From: Petrosia ficiformis
Taxonomy: Eukaryota; Porifera; Demospongiae; Haplosclerida; Petrosiidae
Direction of reading: 5' to 3'
Length of the DNA stretch: 64,000 nucleotides
NCBI GenBank assembly: GCA_947044365.1
Contig: OX345636.1
Span: forward strand, 40,528,191 to 40,592,190
In this document: in pieces, positions 12,320 to 28,000 of the stretch
Position numbering within the stretch: position 1 is the first letter of the stretch
Layout of the letters: every line of letters begins with the position of its first letter
Translations under genes and position numbers: made by a program
Notes under the pieces: generated by a model
Told to the model about the DNA's origin: nothing
Database searches by the model: none
Seen by the model: the letters and a program-made list of their open reading frames with translations, nothing else

Positions 12320-15300
12320 TTATGTGTTTGTGTCATTTGCGTGACTATGCGTTGTATACGTAGTTAAGGAAGTTGTGTCATTCCTGAAAGGCTCGGTCAA
12401 TTAATGGGCGTGGTGTGTAAAATGCGTGTTTGAGCTACAAATCAGCAGGAAAGAATGTAAAACTGCTAATAACTGTTGTATATATATATAGCAGAGAAAC
12501 AGTATAAATATTATCCAAGAATCTTTAACAAGTACGTATAGTAAGTTGTTGAGTTTCAGACATGAGGAAGTCATAATTTAGAACCTTGAAGGAGTACTTC
12601 AGTCAGTTTATCACAGAGCTGTGTACTTAGACTGCAATCAGGCTTACACTTACTTCTTCGGGCCCCAGCTTTCGAGTACACAAAAAGGTAGAGACCTTAG
12701 TACCATCAGCAATTGATACATAGTCACACAAAGCAATTATAGGAATTCTTTTTCCTCAATATAATTTGTTTTGTCTTATCTCAATCTTATTATCAAAGCA
12801 CCTTGCAATACAGAACTTTAGCCCACTGTAATCAGCATGGAGATTATGCTTAATTTTTATTTCTTTAATGAATGTGTGAATTCAACTTATTTTATTTTCC
12901 TTGTCTTGCTGCCTTTAAGATCATTATATTGTTTTAGTATGTGAATTATAATAATTATTATGAATAGTCTACAGTGTTATTGATGATTTTATCTACAGGG
13001 TAGCAAAGCTCTTCAGATTCATCTAATACCAGGTATATATATAATACAAAGATAATATTATATATATATTGTGTTTTAAAAGTGTCTTAATTTCATTACT
13101 TGTCTAGGTTGACATTTTAATTATTCATGATTACAATTTTGTAAACTTTCATTATGAAATAGTTATTATTTTTCCTCCTACAGACTGTTTAGATGTTATG
13201 CAACCTTCTAATGTATCTGTAGTTGACAAACACAAATTGGTATTTAAAATTATGTTTGTTGTATAACTGTATATATATATATATATTCTATTTGTTATAG
13301 AATGAGTTTTTGATTATTGCTGTGAAAAACAACAATATTAATGATGTGGAAAGCTTGATCAAAAATGGAACAAATGCTAACTTTATTGACTTTAATGATT
13401 GGGTTAGTTTCTGATCTTGTAACACATATGCTGTAAAAGTGAACTGGTTATTTTAACCCCTATTTGATTACAGGAGTTTCAATACTGTATTGATAGCAAA
13501 GTTATTTGTTGACAAATTCCATGGCTTTGTACTTATAATAACAAATAACAAACAAATGTTTTAAAAACATTAAAGTATATATAGAGATATATGTAATTAT
13601 GTATATTACACACAAATGCTTATAAAAATCTATTTACTATTTATTATTTATTATAAGTACAAAGTCGTGGAATTTGTCAACAAATAACTTTGTTCTCCAC
13701 AGATAATTGAATGAGAATTTACAATAATTTATACCTCAGAAGCATTATATTTATGATTAATGCTGCATTGAAACTCCTGTAACAAAATAAGGGTTAAGAC
13801 AACCGGTTCATTTTTACAATGTAGTCACCTTATTTAAAAATTGTAATTCATTTACATTTACCTACTGATCATTTGTTTGTTGCACTATAGAGAGCAAGAA
13901 GTCCTTTACATATAGCTGCAGAGAACGGCAGCACTGATATCGTTAACTGCTTAATAACACATGGTGCCAATGTGGATGCAAGGGATAGTGTAAGCAATTT
14001 GTAATATATGTAATTGTGCACTTACAAGCGTATTTTTGCCATTGTTTTGTTATAAAAATGAGTACTACATGTATTATTTGATGATATTATGTGCACAATG
14101 AAACCATAATATTATAATTCAATTTTGCTATAGGAAGGCAGAGGTCCTTTACGTGCAGCTGTAGAGAACGGTCAGACCAAGATTGTTGATATTTTGGTAA
14201 CACATGGGGCCGATGTGGATAGTGTAAGGAACCTGTGTAACGTTATAAGTACATGTTGATTTAGATACTAGAAAATATTTTTGAGTTGAAGATGGACTAT
14301 TGTCACAAGTCAAAGATGACTGAAAACATAGGCATTGGAATGAGGGGCTTGAGCCCTTGCAAAAAAATGTACGAGGCTTAGCTCTTACTAAAGTTTGCAA
14401 TATATGCATTCAGTTAGAGCCATAATGAGTGACTTGATTTCTGTGATTTCCTATCTTCAAGAACCCATTTGCCTTAAAAACACCTACCCAGGCCTGGCAG
14501 GTATCATAAATTACTAACACAAAGCTCTATTGACTACCATATAGTGGGTAATTTTGGATGGACAAAATATTGCTGAATTCATATCAGAGATTTTTGCTAA
14601 ATTAGTTTTGGCGAATTGACCACTTTTAGTCACACCCATTAATATATATATCTGTAAGCTTGATTATTTTTACCACAACTATATGTGCATTTAATTAACA
14701 TGGACAGTTTTTTGTGAAAGCTATGAGTCAAGGCTATCATATATTTTTTATAGCATTTGGGATGCTTCCTTGGTAGAAGTGCTATCTGAGATAAATAATT
14801 CAATATAATCCTTTTGCAGTTTGTGTAATGACATTGGGTGTTAGTACTATAAGTCATCTATGAAGAAAAATATCTAGTGTATGTTTGATATTTTATTCAA
14901 CATGGAGGGTCAATAATCAGCACTGCGCCAGGTTCCAGGTGCTACTTCCTTATCAAGTGGACAACTGTGATAATTTGAGATGGATTAAGGGATCATCTAC
15001 ATCCTCCAAAATTACCTGCTATACACATGAAATACTAATTGGGGGTCACCCAGGTTAACCTAAATTATTGAGTATGTGCCCATCTATAAACTTTAGAAAT
15101 GTAAAGAACAGTAATATTATATTTTGAAGTTTTTCTTTTGTCTATAATAGTCACTATTTAACGCAGCAAGAAATAATCAAGAAGTGCTTGAGATACTGTC
15201 AAAACAAAAAATGAAGGTAAATAAAATTGAAATTGACTATATATAGGTAATGTGTGTAAAACAAATATTGACTATATAATGCTAAATCAAGTCATGTATA

Positions 15301-18300
15301 CATACATTTCTTCTATTTAGTATTTATATCAGTGCTTCTCCCAAGATAAATATTAAGGGTGGAGGAGTGAGTGCATCAGTGGTACATGACGTTTGGTCAA
15401 CAATGTTCAATCTGTGTTATAAAACAGTGTTTTTCAATATAAACTTAAAATTAAAAGGCGGGGGAACGCTATGGTACTACCCTTCAAGTTGGGGGAAACA
15501 CTTTAGTTAAGTCTTGTGAAGGCTGGAAAATAATAACCATGAGTCGTGCAAATTGCCATAAATTCATAGCTAATGTTTACAGCAAAAGCCTATTGTTAAT
15601 TTTTTCTTCATATAATCTGATGTCTGTCAATAACTCATTTGAAATACCAATGTCTATAGTTTAGTAAAAAAACATTGTAATACTCAGATAGACATGCAGA
15701 CAAACAATATGATTACAGTAACCTATCTGCCTACATAGGCAATGATTGCCATTGTAAAACAGCAAACTATTGTAAGACTATAACTATGGATTTGCTTATA
15801 GATGTACAATAATAATTATTGATGTTCTTCATTGGACTGAGCATATGCACTGGTTTCCATGCAATTGTTTGTAGGTTTGATTGTAATGTGTGAATAAACT
15901 GTATTACTTTTTAATGACAGGATGATCATCTTGTGCAAGTAGTGTGTCTTAGAGAAGCTGATGACCTTGAAACTCTAATCAAGGAAGGAGCCAATCCTGT
16001 AGGTTGATATCGATGTAATTATTTCAATCTCAATGTATTTCTTATGCTACGGGATACTAAAAACCTACAGTAAGTAAACTGATGATATTATAATTATATA
16101 GAATAAAGCTCTGCTAGAGGCAGTAAAAATGGAGGATATCACTATTATTAAAAGATTGATCAAGTGTGGAGCTAATGTGAACTACTATAAAAATATAGTG
16201 AGTTACTATGAAGGTTGAGCATTTACTGAGATAGTGTTTACATTTCAATTGTTAGCCAGCACATTTATCATAATAATGAGTCCTTAAACAAGATAATTAT
16301 TATATTGAGAAATGAAAAATGGCTATAAAATTGCAAAATACAAAGGTTGAAATGCCCACATGAGTGTGATGGTATGATTACATAATCTACGATTAGATCA
16401 TAGATTGAACATAGTAGTAATAAGTATTCATTTCATAATATAAAGTTCTGTCTTCTGTTAATGGTTTCACTTCCTTTATCATAATGTAAAGCATGTGTTA
16501 CATCTGCTTGGTGTATGTGTTCTTAGAGCATCTAGTTAAGTACAAGCACTTAGAGGTACAAGTACTAATACAGTTATAATTAGAACATGCTAGGTAATAG
16601 GTGTGTATATTTCATTTGTTATTTGATGTTTCAGAATGATAATCAATTGTTCAATACAGGAAGGCAAAAGTCCATTATATTTAGCTGCTGAGAGTGGTCA
16701 AACTGATGTTGCTGAAGTGTTGATAGCAAATGGTGCTAATGTGAATATGATTGATTTGGTACGAAACTTGTAATAGATGATAATATTGTGTATTTTGAAT
16801 ACTGCAAACAAAATCAGTTAAAATAACTAATTTAGTCGTTTCTACAGTTGCAAGGATTCAACAATTAGTTGGTTGTTTGGAACACATACATTTTATACCA
16901 CAGATAATTTGTACTAATTATATTAGCTGTCTACTCATATTTCATGTCAAAGATTTAGTATAATTTATACTAAAGTACATGTAATTATACATGGCCATCA
17001 AAAAGGTTTGTAAGCCTGCAAACACATAATTTAATTTATACCTTCCAATACTTGGTGCACATTATGTTATAGTAACATACATGCATGTAGCCACAAAATC
17101 CTCTATGACAATTGTCAATCTAAATTTTGATCCTTGCAACTATACTAACCAATAAAATGGTTATTTTAACAATTTATTTTTTGCAGTGATATGACATTTT
17201 TTTTACATTTTGTTCACTGCAGGAAGACCAAACGTATTTATTTTTTGTTCCAGAGATAGGTCAAACTGATGTTGTTAATGTCTTAATATCAGATGATGTT
17301 AGTATGGATACAGAGCATTGGGTAAGGTACTTATAAGAAATTATTACCTCTATTTTTTTGTAAAAGATTTAGTGTTAATGGTTTTCATCTACTTAAATTA
17401 ACTATATATTTGATGTTTTTTCACTACAGAAAGGCAGAACTGCTTTACATGTAGCTGTAGAGAAGGATTGGACTGATATTGTTAATATGTTAATAACACA
17501 TGGCGCTAATGTGGATATAAGGGATAAGGTTAATGTATTTATTGTATACCTAGTTCTTTATGACCAATTTACAGAAATCACTTATAACATACATTTTCCC
17601 ACTTGTTGGAATGTACATTGAGCAAATTGGCCAGTATACCACAATTTCTCCTTCTATGGATAAAGACGGATTCTGCTTGTTTATCAAATATATTCAGAAG
17701 TAGAATTAGTAATAAGATTTTTAATGTTATAAATGCCCTTTTAAAGGAGCCAACTAAAGCATTTAATCTTAGATGGATATTGCATTCCCTCGTACCTGTG
17801 CATTTTCACTTTGACAACCAAGGCAATGTCAGCTGATAGTGAGATAGCTGTGTACTTCTACTGGTAAAAGACATCAAGATGGCAAACTCGAGCACGTCTG
17901 CAGGTCCAAAGTTATGCTGAGTTGGCTAATCTTCATTACTATAATACCGATACCAACATCAACCAAAAGTGCCACTGTATAACTGACTCAAACAGAGTGC
18001 TTTCACACTATATTATCAATTCCATTTTCAACAAAGTGCACTTCTCTCAATAATAGTATTTAAGCTACTTTAGTGTGTAAAACTGTTTGATAACTTGTTC
18101 ACTACAGGATGCCAAATGTCCTTTTCATGAAGCTGCGCAGAGCAAAGACACTGTGAAATTACTAACATCTTCATAACACATGGTGCCAATAGGAATACAA
18201 ACAATGGGATAAATAGATCAATAAGCTTATGGACTTGTGTTTAAAAGTTGCATGAATCTTAAGTAGTTCAACTATATCAGACGCTATTCTTATGCAATAA

Positions 18301-18990
18301 TGATATATATATATATAATTATATATAATATATTTGTGCCTTTGATAAGCTTATATGGCACACCATTGACCCAAAGAGCTTTTGATTTGGTGCTGCACAG
18401 TTCTCTCTTTGGGCCAGTGGCGCAATTAATGATGATTATATTGTCAGTAACAGCATTAACTTTTAGTTAATTGGCTCAAGATGTATTTCCAGTGGTGCAC
18501 AAACTAACCATTTTTGAGCCAATTTGGCACATGCTTCAAAACCTATCAAAAACTCTGATATATAATATATATTATATATATAATTATATAGGAAGGCAGA
18601 AGTCCTTTACACCTGGCTGTAGAGAGCGGTCACACTGGTATTGTTAATGCCTTAATAGCACATGGTGCCAATGTGGATGCAAAAGATAGGGTAAGGAACA
18701 TCTAATATATAGAGACATAATTATGTTTGTGTGCTCATGCTTGTGTTGTTTAATATATAATGAGGTGATAGTAATGTTTATTGAAACTGTTTTGTTGATT
18801 AGCTGTAGAGAAGAATTGGACTGATATTGTTATTGATTAATTATTGTTCATGCACTACAGGAAGGCAGATGTCCTTTACATGAAGCTGCAAATCAAGGAC
18901 ACTCTGACAATGCTAATATTTTAATAGCACACAATGCCAATGTGGATACAAGGGACATAGTAAGTAACTTGCAATAGATATATGCATTTG

Positions 18991-19038
<48 letters not shown>

Positions 19039-22000
19039 TATATATATATTATATATATGTAATGATGGGGTAAGGAATTTGTAACAGATACATGTACATG
19101 TCCTTATAGACTTGTGTTTCAAAATTGTAAGATTCTTAATTATTAGATAATATTCCAGTGAATAAAACAGTTTGTTGATTTATTACACTATAGGATGGCA
19201 GAAGTCCATTACATGTAGCAGTGGAGAAAGGTCAATCTGACATTGTCAATATTTTAATAACACATGGTGCCAATGTAGATACAACGGACAGAGTAAGTAG
19301 CTAACTTGTGTTTGCCAATATATATATATATATATACACAAGTATTGTTTGATTTCTAACTAGTACTATTATTAGGTGATATTCATGTGCAATAAACTTT
19401 TTAAACTGTTTGTTGATTTATACACCACAGGAAGGCAGAAGTAATTTATTTGTAGCTGTAGAGAATGGTCAGACTAACATTTTTAATCTGTTGGTGGAGA
19501 ATGGTGCTAATGTGGATGCAGAGGATGAGGTGAGGAACTTGTAATATATGTACATGCTTCTACATTTGAATATGTTTCAAAAGTTTTGTATGATTTATAA
19601 TTACTATAATGGCAACAATAAAATTATGTTTATGTTTTGTTATAATTAAACTTGCGGTATAGCAGTTCAAAACAGCTATAGTGGCAGACATTAAATTATA
19701 CAAGGAAGAGAGCATAACAATAATTGGCTTTCTAAAAGCTTTTAGTTATACAGATATGACAATTTAAATAACTGTTTTCTGGGAAGTCTTCTGGTTACAA
19801 GTGGACACATCAAAACATAACTGATTTTTCAAGGGTATCACTATAAGACAAATCATTACGTATAGTAGTTGCTACAACATCAAGCATTAATTGGCTCCAG
19901 GCTTTCCTGCTACGACAGTCACTTTCTAGCTCCACCATTGGCATTTGCTCCTCAAAATCATGTGCTATGCATGTGATTCAAGCTTGCTGCATGCTGAAGT
20001 TTTTGGTTCTTTGAATACTTTGTATGCATCCTCTTTGGGAGAGCAACAACTATGATACAAGACATTAGCTTATAAATATTTATATTCTAAATGCTTTGTT
20101 TATATGAGTGCACGTACAGTAATATTTCAGAACAATCTTATTCATATTATACACGTATAAATAATTATTCTTGTTTCATACATGTGTTTTATAATTTAAC
20201 CATGTAGGCGAGGGTCCCATTCCAATGCTTCTTGTTATATAGTAGTGATATTCATATGTAAATGATTTGTACACTGTAGGAGGGCAGAAGTCCTTTACAT
20301 GTAGCTGTTGAAAAAGGTCTGACTGGTGTCATTAATACCTTAATAACTCATGGTGCCAATGTGGATATAAGGGATGTGGTAAGTAACTTGTAACAGATAT
20401 GCTTGTAGACTTGTGTTTCAAAGTTGCATGGTTTTTTTATAGTTTGTAAAACTAGCTATTAGCATATTAGGTAATATTCTTGTATACTCTGTGTCGATTT
20501 GATCACCATTTATAGGAAGGCAGAAGTCCTCTACATGTAGCTGTGGAGAGAAGTCAAACTGATGTAGTTACAATCTTAATAGCACGTGGTGCCAATGTGG
20601 ATACAAAGGATAGGGTAAGAATGTTTTATCAGGTACATGTGCTCATGCACATGTATTATTAGTGCATTTATTAGATGATTCATGTGTAATGAAACTGTTT
20701 TGTCTTTGCAGGATGACAGACGTCCTTTACATGTAGCTGCAGAGAAAGGTCAGACTAACATTGTTAATATGTTAATAACTCAAGGTGCTCTGATGGATGC
20801 AAAAGATAAGGTAAGGACTTGTAATAGATACATACAATTTTTCTTGTGTTTCAAAACTGTATGATTTAATTAGCACAACTATATGTGAGGTTGATTCTTT
20901 TAAGTTGGTGTTTTCTATATTACAGGTAGGCAGAAGTACTTTGCATGTAGCTGTGGAGAGCGGTCAAACTGAAGTTGTTAAAATCTTAGTAACTCATGGT
21001 GCACATGTGGATGCAAAAGATGGGGTAAGGACTTTATGATGGATATATGTGCTTTACACACTTCTGTTTCAAGCTTGTATGATTAAACAGAGTTATTAAA
21101 AGTGATGCTCATTTCTAATGAAATTCTCTGATCATTGTAGTATTACAGAAGTCCTTTGTATGTAGCTGTGGAGAAAGATCAGGCTGACATTGTCAACATT
21201 TTAATAACACATGGTGCCAATGTGAATAGTGTAAGGAACTATAAATAGAATGTATTATTATTACCCCCACCATGTAGTATGAATTTCAATAAGCCTTGTC
21301 GCATAGATGAAGCTGGGGATTACTACAATCATTCTTGTACTTTAATCAAGTTCGTAGTAGAACAAGGTTGAGATAATAAGAGAAGACAACTGCAAAGCTG
21401 TTTCTATAATATTTTTCAACAGTAAAGTCAATTTCATAGATGAGTCACCGTTTGTAGTAGCAAGTAAACACATCAGCAGTTATTTCATGCTTTTAGATGA
21501 CCATCCCATCTGAACCACTGCAACAATGTAAAGCAACTTCAACAACAGGCCATTGCATGAAGCTCCAGTAACCAAACCCACACCAGTGTGCAGTCTACAA
21601 CATTATGTATGGTCGAAATTGCAAGTGTAATGTTTATGGCCCATAGGGCCATGCATCCCTATGATTGCTTTTCCATGGAGGCAAACTATGCATATATGTT
21701 ATAACACACCTACGAGTGCTATATCAGATTTATAATCACTGAGCCCGAGGGCAAGGTGATTATAAATCATGAGTAGTTCATCCTAAGTTTGGACCAGGTG
21801 AGTGTTGTAATCATGCGCTATGTAGATGCCAGGTATTATATAAAACCTGTGGTTACTTTGAAGTTTTGCTGTATCGGGGTATAATTAATCATATATACAT
21901 ATATATATATATATATTTTATTTTATTTATAAATATATTTTGATACGGCGAAACATCAAAGTAAACCACAGGTTTATAAATCAGATTTAACATCATATAT

Positions 22001-25000
22001 CGTGTTTCTGAGTGCATGCATTGTTTCATCAGCTAGTGTCTAAGTACAACCAACTGCCAGATTTCATAGTTATATGAGCTTTCCTAGGAGAATGACTTTC
22101 AATTTACACAAAAGTTTGCATGTTTGTATGGTGATGGTTCTGCACCAACGGTGTATTCATTTGATTAGTAATAATTGTAGAATAAATTGATGTGTAAGTT
22201 AAAATTCAAACAACCTAATTTCTAACCACTGTAGTTAGTATTTCATATAGCAAGGCATCAAAATGAGAAGGTGTTTGAGATACTTACAAAACAAAGAGCA
22301 AAGGTATGTCTACTAGCTAGTTTAACTTGTAAGAATAAAATCGATTGCAGAATATCTATTTGTACATGCATGTTATTGATATTATTCATTGTATACATGT
22401 TATTCCACAGGATGACCATCTTGTGGACTTAGTTAGTCGAAAACAAATTCATGATCTTCAAAGTTTAATCGCGGAAGGAGCAAATCCAGTAGGTTGAAAT
22501 AGCAATATATTATCACTATTATTATTCTCTGGTTTGCTATTTTAATTTCAAAGCATGTGATTCCTATTTTATAAGTTTATAACTATGATAGTAAATTGTT
22601 TACAGTGAGTATATTTCGTTTGTATAGAATAAAGCTTTGCTAGAAGCAGTAAAATTGGATGATATCATTCTTGTTGAGAAATTGATAGAGTATGGAGCTA
22701 CTGTTAACTACTATGATGATGTGGTAAATTGTTGATACACTTTATATGCTTCACATTAGAATGTTAAAAGGTAGAGAAGATCTTCACTTCTAGCAATGCA
22801 ATAAATCTGTGTACTATGTGAAGTGATTAGGGATCTAAATGTTATTTTTCAGCTTTAAAGCCATAATTATTTCTCCAAATATCAATACAAAATTATTAGT
22901 TTCTGATCTTGAGAAAGAATGATGCTCAATAAATGTAGGTCACTGCTCACTAATCACATTAAACACCCATTTGCTTTGGAATTATTTTTTGACCATACTT
23001 AAATAACTAGAGCAGAAAATTGAAATGTGATCATGAAATACGTCCCATTATGACTTATGATAAAGTATGGCATGCCTTTTTTGATAATTTTGATGTTAGG
23101 GGATCACTTTGGTATCCACATGTAACACAGTTGAATGTTTCTTCGTTCATTGTCATTGCATATGTTGCAATCTTTCTAATCACATGAATAGGTGCCACCT
23201 GAATTCAGACACCCTTTGACCCTAACATAATGTTTCTTTCACCAATAACAAGTGACTTTTGGGTTTGTAATAGCTTGTTTTGTGTACTTAACCAAAACGT
23301 TTTCTATGTGTTTACTACAGACTGACAGCAGTCCTTTACATCTAGCTGTGGAGAATGGTCTGAGTGAGGTTGTTACACTTTTAATAACACATGGTGCCTT
23401 TGTGGATATAAAGAATGGCGTAAGCAACTTCAAATAGATACACCCTTGTGTCTCAAGGTTGTATTGATTGCCATTAAGTTTGTTACTTGATGTTAATGCA
23501 TGGATACCATAAAACTGTTTAATGACTTTTCATTGCAGTTAAGCAGAAGTGCTTTACATGTATGTAGCTGTAGAGCATTTGTATCCAGGAACCAATGCCT
23601 TTTGGCTATGTCATAACGTTTTTGTGTACTTAACCAAAAGGTTTTTTATGTGCTTACTACAGAGTGACAGCAGTCCTTTACATCTAGCTGCGGAGAATGG
23701 TCAGAGTGAGGTTGCTACTCTTTTAATAACACATGGTGCCAGTGTGGATATAAAGGATAGAGTAAGTAACTTCAAATTGATACACCCTTGTGTCTCAAAG
23801 TTGTATTAGTGATGTTAATGCATGGTTAACATAAAACTGTTTAATGCAGTATAATAGAAGTGCTTTACATATATATATAGCTGTGGAGAAGTTTTCTTTC
23901 TCCAATAATAAATGCCTTTTGGGGTGCCTGACAAAATTGTTTTCTATATATATGTGTTTACTACAGAGTGAGAGCAGTCCTTTACATCTAGCTGCGAAGA
24001 ATGGTCATAGTGAGGTTGTTACTCTTTTAATAACACATGGTGCCAAGGTGGATATAAAGGATAAAGTAAGTAACTTCAAATAGATATACCGTTGTGTCTC
24101 AAAGTTGTACTGATTGCCATTTGTTACATGATGTTCATGCATGAATAATTTAATGATTTTTCATTGCAGTATGGCAGAGGTGCTTTACATATAGCTGCAG
24201 AAAATGGTCAGAGTGATGTTCTTAATATCCTAATAACACATGGTGCCAATGTAGATGCAAAGGACAGAGTAAGGAGCCATTATTAGATACAAGTACTTAT
24301 GAGCTTGAGTTGTATGTATGATTTTTACTTTGTACAACCATTAATTCAATGATTACCCTCACTGCAAAGCGGAAGGCATATGGTACATTTTTGTGTGTCT
24401 GTCTGTGAGTTTGTGTGTGTTCGCAAATTTCTGAAAAAACTACGAACATTTGCAGCTCGAGCAAGCTACTGGCAGACTTCAAATTATACAAGGATCAAAA
24501 ATTAATAAAGGCTTTTGCTAAAATCTTTTGGTTATAAATTTATGACAATTTATATCACTCACGGTTACTGTTTCCAGACTCGAGAACACTCCTGGGGACA
24601 ACTAGACACATCTAAACATAACTGCTACTGTATCATGGCTATCGCTAGCAAAGCACTGCATCAAATCAAACATGATTGAAGTAGTCCTTGCTACAACATC
24701 AAGCACTGGCTCCAAGCATCTTGTTAAGAAAGTTACTTTCTAGCTCCACCTATTTCATGTCATGTGCTGTGCACGTTATTCGCATACATGTAAGCGTTTT
24801 TTGGAGGACGTCTCTTTGTTGAACGTTTCATAGGACTCATTGAGGAATGAGGACCTTTCTTTCTTTGCTGAGATAAAGTACATTAAAATGTAAGACGTAT
24901 TGAATTCAAATCATGTATTTTGTTTTCTCTTTGTATTTAAAATAGATTTTTAATTGGAGTTCAGTTGATAGTGAAATTCCGTCCTTGATTTTATACCTTT

Positions 25001-28000
25001 TGTATCCATTAAAAAATCTGAAGTTACCTTTTCATGATTAAATGACTCAAACCCATACAAATGAGCAAAGATAATACACATAATTCATAATTATTACAAT
25101 CTTTTGGTGAATAATTGTTTGTTTCACATGTGTAATATTACTTTGCCGTGTAGTCAAGGGTCCTGTGGCAACGGCACTCATTTATGTTTGTAATATAACT
25201 GTTTAATTGTTCACTATAGGATGGCACACATCTTCTACATTTACTTGCGGAGAAAGGTCAGACTGAGGTTTTTAATATATTAGTGACATATGGCGCCAAT
25301 GTGAATACCAAAGATAGGGTAAGAAACGTATAGTAGGTGCAACAAGTACATGTGCTTATAACTTGTGTCCAAAGTTATTTGATTATACCCATTAGATGCC
25401 GATATGTATGTAACTATGTAATTATTTCCACTACAGTATAGCAGAAGCCTCTTACATATAGCTGCAGGGACAGGTCATATTGCTATTGTTAATACCTTGC
25501 TAGTACATGGTGCAAATGTGGATACAAAAGATAGGGTAAGTACTTTGGAATGGATACGTGTGCTTTAATATAAATAGCTTGTATGATCTAATTAGTTATT
25601 AAAAGTGATGCTCTCTCATCATTGCAGTATCGCAGAAGTCCTTTACATGTAGCTGTGGAGAAAAATCAGACTGAAATTGCCAATATCTTAATAACACATG
25701 GTGCCAATGTGGATAGTGTGAGGAAATATACATATCTAATTTATGTCTTCTTACACTATTTATTAATATCAGGAGTCCATAATTAAAAAAAAACTTAAAG
25801 GGAAGGAGTGTGAATCGCCCACGTTGTAACGAGATTTTGTATCAGCGATGTCTCGCTAGCAGATACACTATTTTTAGAAAGTGCTTGGCCAGCAGAATGA
25901 CTGCACCTCCAAGATACAAGATCGATAAAATGCTTTGTTTCTCCTAAAATAGGAGTACTTCTTGTCGTCTCTCGTAAACGGTCTCTAATTGGGGTGGTTG
26001 TGTTTGCTACTGTGATAGAATTAGAATGAATAGCAGCCAATCTAGGTGACCTTCATGGAGTTGAACAAAAGCCATGTTTTCGTGGAGGTGTGGTCATTTC
26101 TGGCCCACGTGGCCAATCATCTTTCTAAAAATAGTATATCCGCTAGCAAGACGTACAAAATCTCGTTACAACGTGGGCGATTCACACTCCTTCCCTTTAA
26201 GTAATTATGGACTCCTGTTAATATACATTTAGTTATAATAAGTGGTTCATGAGTATAAATTAATAATAGACTCACCATCTATTTTCTAATCAATGCAGTT
26301 AGTATTTCATGTAGCAAGAAATAATCGGAAACTACTTGAGATACTTACAAGACAGAAGGCAAAGGTAAGCCAGTTACAGAGACACTTGGGTAATTATATA
26401 TTTGTTAACTGTCATACATTTATGATTGATCTAATGGTACTTAGGTAACGTGTTCTTATCAACACTCTATGGCCCTGAAAGTTTGATAACCTGTAGTTAA
26501 AAGACTGAAATGTTTGCCAATGATCGAATGTTTTGTTATAGCACTTTGTTTTGTATTTGTACCTAGCTTCTTATATAGAATTGCTGTGAAACTAACAGAG
26601 GCACTATCAACACTAGAGCAGTTCTGTGTGTAATTGTGCATGTTCTGACTGCATACTGCCACATTATCTACTGTGATAAAATTTACAATGTATCTTATGT
26701 TGTAGCATGTTTGATTTGTGAAGCCATGTTCGTTATAATTGTGTCAACAGGATGACCATCTTGTGGATTTAGTAAATTTAAAAGATGTTGGTGATCTCGA
26801 AAGTCTCGTCAAGGAAGGAGCAAATCCTGTAGGTTGCACTGAAATACTAGCATGGATAACACAATGCATTTTAGTTCACTATTTTACTATTATTAAAATT
26901 TCTATATTCTGTATAGAATAAGGCCTTGCTAGCGGCAGTAAAAATACATGATATGATTCTTGTCAAGAAATTGATAAACTGTGGAGCTAATGTTAACTAC
27001 TGTGATGATATGGTAAGTGGTTGATTACATTCCACATCAGTATTGACTTGTTTATTCAAGTAATGTAGAGAGCATCTGGACTGTGTAATAAATCTGTATT
27101 CATATTTCCCTGGAGTAAAATGACTTTGCATATGTAATTGAAAATTTTTTTTTTTACTACAGAGAGGGTGTACTCCTTTACTTTTAGCTGCAGAGAAAGG
27201 ACAGGCTGATATTGTTAATTTTTTAATAACACATAGCGCTACTGTCGATATAATGGATGAGGTGAGGAAATTGATAAATTAGCTTATTATAATTGTTTGT
27301 TAAAACCCAAACAATTTAAGATTAAAGGCATTTACAGACTTTTCAAATGTGGCCCACCCTTATTTTAAGTTAAATCTCCGTTAATTAGCACATCATTGAT
27401 AATTAATGAGCAAACTTTTTGCCATACGCTTTCCATGCAAATTCTTTGCTTTGGTACCAATGAATATCTGTGTACACCTATGATTACAGGAAGACAGAAA
27501 TCCTTTACATGTAGCTGCTGAGAAAGGTCATGCCAACATTGTTCATCTCTTAATAATACATGGTGCCAATGTGGATACAACGGATAAGGTAGTGAGCTTG
27601 TAATAGATATATGTGCTTATACATTTATGTGATGTTTGTTCAACTGTCTATTTGTTCACTGCAGAATAGCAGACATCCATTACATGTAGCTGTAGAGAAA
27701 GGTCATACTAGTATTGTTAGTCTCTTACTAACACATGGTGCCAATGCAGATTCAAAGGATAAGGTAAGAAACTTGTATAAAACACTGTGCTTGTTATACA
27801 CATGGAAGTATGTTTCTATTTTGTATGATTACTAGATAATGTTTATGTGCAACGAAACTGTTTAATGATGTTTTTTTTTACCACAGACAGACAGAAGTCC
27901 TTTGTATGTTGCTGTGGAAAATGGTCAGATTGACATTGCTAATCTTTTAATAGCACATGGTGTCAATGTGAATGCTAAAGATAGGGTAAGCAACTTGTAA

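Noticed and set aside
11698..12336. Minus-strand open frames rich in Tyr/Ile
   Set aside because: Products of the (TA)n tracts and the 11745-11873 inverted repeat.
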